A stretch of 64,000 nt of DNA from Rhodococcus erythropolis NBRC 15567 (GTDB lineage: Bacteria > Actinomycetota > Actinomycetes > Mycobacteriales > Mycobacteriaceae): positions 91,129-155,128 of the forward strand of contig NZ_BCRM01000019.1 of assembly GCF_001552595.1 (NCBI RefSeq), read 5' to 3'. This document shows, one piece after another, positions 61,673-64,000 of the stretch. Position numbers and translations under genes: made by a program. How positions within the stretch are numbered: the stretch's first letter is position 1; each line of letters begins with the position of its first letter. A model generated the notes under the pieces. The model did no database searches, was not told the origin of the DNA, and saw only the letters and a program-made list of their open reading frames with translations.

Positions 61673-62281
61673 GTGAGTATCGAGACCTTGGAAAATGTGA
61701 AGAACCCGTTGGAAGCGGGCCTGACAATTCTCGGCTCGACCTTGATCGTCGACGACATCTCGCTGAGGATTGTCGAGGTCGAGGCGTACGGAGGGGAGAA
61801 GGACGGGCCCTGGCCAGATCCGGCAGCACATTCGTATCGGGGGCAAACGCCGCGGAACAGCGTGATGTTCGGGCGGGCGGGCCGTCTCTACGTCTACCGC
61901 AGCTACGGAATGCACTTTTGTATGAACATCTCGTACGGCCCGGATGGTGTCGCGGGTGGTGTTCTGCTCCGAGCGGCCGAAATCGAGGCCGGTCACGATG
62001 TGGTGTCGGCTCGGAGATCGCCGGATCGACCATCTCACCAATGGGCCAGAGGGCCAGGTAATCTCGGCGCTTCCGTTGCAATCACGTTGGCGGACAACGG
62101 AACAGACGTGTTCAACCCTGCTTCGCGGGTTCGGCTCGAATTGGGGGAGTCGAAGGAATGGGTCAGTGGACCGCGGGTGGGGGTCAGTACTGCGGCCGAG
62201 GTCCCGTGGCGCCTCTGGATTCCGGACTCGCGAGCGGTGTCCGCGTACCGCCGAAGCCCGCGAGCGCCGGTCATTTCGTGA
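61673..62281 (+). CDS. mpg: 3-methyladenine DNA glycosylase (AAG/MPG family)
   Basis: Removes alkylated purines in base excision repair. About 202 residues of the AAG family. Motifs: VEVEAYGG (catalytic Glu), [33 protein letters not shown] and the C-terminal [21 protein letters not shown] 61673 ([13 protein letters not shown]) is preferred; an in-frame start at 61625 lies in the operator region. A leaderless transcript is possible. Placement before tyrS matches Rv1688-Rv1689. Confidence 0.93.
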   Translation: MSIETLENVKNPLEAGLTILGSTLIVDDISLRIVEVEAYGGEKDGPWPDPAAHSYRGQTPRNSVMFGRAGRLYVYRSYGMHFCMNISYGPDGVAGGVLLRAAEIEAGHDVVSARRSPDRPSHQWARGPGNLGASVAITLADNGTDVFNPASRVRLELGESKEWVSGPRVGVSTAAEVPWRLWIPDSRAVSAYRRSPRAPVIS

Positions 62282-62300
62282 AGATGGGATGATCGAGTCC

Positions 62301-63578
62301 GTGACTGAGAATATTCTCGACGAACTGACCTGGCGTGGGCTGATCGCCCAATCAACTGATCTCGACGCTTTGCGTAAAGATCTCGAGGCCGGACCGGTCA
62401 CGTTGTATGCGGGCTTCGACCCGACCGGACCGAGCCTGCACGCAGGTCACCTGGTTCCGCTCCTCGCGCTCAAGCGGTTTCAGCGTGCCGGTAACCGTCC
62501 GATCGTTCTTGCCGGCGGTGCAACAGGCCTGATCGGTGATCCCCGTGACGTCGGGGAACGGACGATGAACTCCGCCGATACTGTCGCGGACTGGGCAGGT
62601 CGCATCCGTGGTCAGCTCGAACGATTCGTGGATTTCGACGATTCACCGACGAGTGCGGTCATCGAGAACAATATGAACTGGACCGGCAAGATGTCGGCCA
62701 TCGACTTCCTGCGTGATGTCGGCAAACACTTCTCTGTGAACGTCATGCTTGCGCGTGACACCGTGAAGCGTCGTCTCGAGTCGGACGGGATGTCGTACAC
62801 CGAGTTCAGCTACATGCTGCTCCAAGCCAACGACTACCTGCACTTGCGACGCGATCTCGGCTGCACTCTGCAGGTCGGTGGGTCCGATCAGTGGGGCAAC
62901 ATCATCGCGGGCGTCGAACTCAACCGTCGTGTCGACGGCGAGAGTGTTCACGCAATGACCGTTCCGCTGGTGACCTCGGCTGATGGGAAGAAGTTCGGAA
63001 AGTCGACCGGTGGCGGCAGTCTGTGGCTCGACCCCGAGATGACCAGCCCGTACGCGTGGTACCAGTACTTCGTGAACACCGGCGACGCCGACGTGATCAA
63101 GTACCTGCGCTGGTTCACGTTCCTGGCCGCAGACGAACTCGCGGAACTCGAGACGGCAACGGCGGAGCGTCCGCATGCGCGCGAAGCGCAGAAGCGATTG
63201 GCTGCGGAGATGACGACCTTGGTTCACGGAGAACACAACACTCGCGCCGTCGAGCTCGCCAGCCAGGCGTTGTTCGGCAAGGCGGAATTGGCGGAACTCG
63301 ACGAGTCGACGCTCGCCGCGGCGCTGAAGGAAGCATCTGTCAGCGAATTGGCGCCGGGGGAGCCGCGCACGATCATCGATCTGCTTGTGACGAGCGGTTT
63401 GTGTGAGAGCAAGGGAGCTGCTCGACGCGCAGTGAAGGAAGGCGGCGCTTCGGTGAACAACCAGAAGGTGTCGGCCGACGACTGGGAGCCCGCCGCATCC
63501 GATCTGCTTCACGGCAGCTGGTTGGTCGTCCGGCGCGGAAAGCGCAATTTCGCCGGCGTGAAAATACTTTCGAACTGA
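62301..63578 (+). CDS. tyrS: Tyrosyl-tRNA synthetase
   Basis: Class I enzyme that charges tRNA-Tyr, 425 residues. HIGH-like HAGHL near residue 46, KMSKS-like KFGKS near 232, and a C-terminal S4 RNA-binding domain (about 360-420). GTG 62301 (VTENILDEL) aligns with mycobacterial TyrS; ATG 62289 is in frame with a GGGA-type SD and remains possible, and a much longer frame from 61944 is not. It ends before the rRNA promoter region. Confidence 0.97.
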   Translation: MTENILDELTWRGLIAQSTDLDALRKDLEAGPVTLYAGFDPTGPSLHAGHLVPLLALKRFQRAGNRPIVLAGGATGLIGDPRDVGERTMNSADTVADWAGRIRGQLERFVDFDDSPTSAVIENNMNWTGKMSAIDFLRDVGKHFSVNVMLARDTVKRRLESDGMSYTEFSYMLLQANDYLHLRRDLGCTLQVGGSDQWGNIIAGVELNRRVDGESVHAMTVPLVTSADGKKFGKSTGGGSLWLDPEMTSPYAWYQYFVNTGDADVIKYLRWFTFLAADELAELETATAERPHAREAQKRLAAEMTTLVHGEHNTRAVELASQALFGKAELAELDESTLAAALKEASVSELAPGEPRTIIDLLVTSGLCESKGAARRAVKEGGASVNNQKVSADDWEPAASDLLHGSWLVVRRGKRNFAGVKILSN

Positions 63579-63621
63579 CGTGTGTGGGGTCACAGTTGTC
63601 TCGCGGGGCTCCTGTGGCCGT

Positions 63622-63649
63622 TGGTGGCCCGCCTGCGGGCGGGCTACCA
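63622..63649 (+). terminator. Terminator between tyrS and the rRNA promoters
   Basis: 12-bp stem with one G-T pair, arms 63622-63633 and 63638-63649, TGCG loop, 43 nt after tyrS. No strong T-run follows, so efficiency is uncertain. Confidence 0.6.
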
Positions 63650-63686
63650 GCGGATTTAACCTGACGAACACCTGCGACCTGCACGT

Positions 63687-63715
63687 TTGACGCTCAGTTT
63701 TCATTCGCGTAACTT
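63687..63715 (+). promoter_or_regulatory. rRNA promoter P1
   Basis: TTGACG (63687-63692), 17-nt spacer, TAACTT (63710-63715). It lies in the gene-free stretch 63579-64000 upstream of the rRNA leader. Confidence 0.65.
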
Positions 63716-63809
63716 TGTCCAAGTCAGAGCGACACGGACACCAACCCCGACCGAGAGGCCGGGGACACGCGGTTGGACGAAGTCGGAGACATTCACGCTC
63801 AACGGGAAC

Positions 63810-63838
63810 TTGCTTCCTGCGAGCGAACACGCTAAGAT
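63810..63838 (+). promoter_or_regulatory. rRNA promoter P2
   Basis: TTGCTT (63810-63815), 17-nt spacer, TAAGAT (63833-63838), close to consensus. About 55 nt before boxA. Confidence 0.75.
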
Positions 63839-63891
63839 TGTAACCCTTGCCCCGGAGCTTTCAACCAGTTTGAAGCGATGGTGTGTGCGTG

Positions 63892-64000
63892 TTCTTTGAG
63901 AACTCAACAGTGTGTCGATGAATGTCAGTGCCAAATATTTTTTGGTACTTCACATCCGCGAATGATCAACCGCCTCTTGGGGTTTGGTTGATTTGTGTGT
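63892..64000 (+). promoter_or_regulatory. rRNA operon leader with boxA
   Basis: TTCTTTGAGAACTCAA (63892-63907) is the actinobacterial rrn antitermination boxA type. A 5'-side processing/leader region follows, with an imperfect hairpin at about 63927-63950 (a 3-nt-loop variant with GTGCCAAA/TTTGGTAC) and a 7-bp hairpin ATCAACC/GGTTGAT (63965-63971 with 63986-63992). The 16S gene itself starts past the end of the window. Confidence 0.8.

Overview
The window is a high-GC actinobacterial chromosome segment, most likely Rhodococcus or a close relative in the Mycobacteriales (Nocardia and Mycobacterium side). This rests on protein similarity recalled from family knowledge and on gene order. The order pdtaR - polA - rpsA - coaE - DUF402 - uvrB - universal stress protein - MBL hydrolase - uvrA - infC-rpmI-rplT-tsnR - pheST - argCJBDFRGH - lipase/acyl-CoA-synthetase fusion - Trm112 - TetR/ABC - mpg - tyrS follows M. 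tuberculosis Rv1626 to Rv1689. It then runs into the promoter and leader of an rRNA operon. No insertion sequence, prophage, CRISPR array or tRNA was recognised.

Region by region. 0.1-6.6 kb: the antitermination response regulator PdtaR, then a branched-chain amino acid ABC importer: a binding lipoprotein on the plus strand converging on livHMGF on the minus strand. 6.8-9.5 kb: DNA polymerase I. 9.6-17.4 kb: an accessory block between polA and rpsA: thioredoxin, an AraC/DJ-1 regulator diverging from a 38-residue membrane peptide coupled to an EamA exporter, a 2H phosphoesterase, an isocitrate/isopropylmalate-type dehydrogenase, a polar amino acid ABC importer and a methyltransferase. 17.4-25.4 kb: rpsA, coaE (fused to GrpB), DUF402, uvrB, an SCO6745-type protein and a universal stress protein. 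25.4-30.6 kb: a DUF732 lipoprotein, a HelR/HelD-type RNA polymerase recycling ATPase, a DoxX protein with a long 11-residue-repeat tail, DUF2716 and an MBL hydrolase. 30.8-36.1 kb: uvrA, an alpha/beta hydrolase diverging from a WYL regulator, DUF1801 and DUF1844. 36.1-42.5 kb: infC-rpmI-rplT-tsnR and pheST, with structured leaders. 42.6-47.5 kb: a second accessory block: a tandem AsnC-type regulator diverging from flavin monooxygenase - SBF symporter - short-chain dehydrogenase. 47.5-56.1 kb: the complete arginine operon argCJBDFRGH behind a double ARG box. 56.2-63.6 kb: the lipase/ligase fusion, Trm112, a TetR-ABC drug-exporter-type unit, mpg and tyrS. 63.6-64.0 kb: two consecutive promoters and the boxA-containing leader of an rRNA operon whose 16S gene starts beyond the window.

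How the parts work together. Housekeeping functions dominate: translation (rpsA, infC, rpmI, rplT, pheST, tyrS, rrn), DNA repair (polA, uvrA, uvrB, mpg) and arginine synthesis. Many operon junctions use 4-base overlaps (ATGA or GTGA), which indicates translational coupling. The features most worth follow-up are the infC leader (an attenuator-like terminator overlapped by a leader reading frame, a second hairpin and an AUC initiation codon), the four-site operator beside the AraC regulator, the DoxX/11-mer-repeat protein, the LivH permease with an exported beta-domain, and the monooxygenase-symporter-dehydrogenase cluster.
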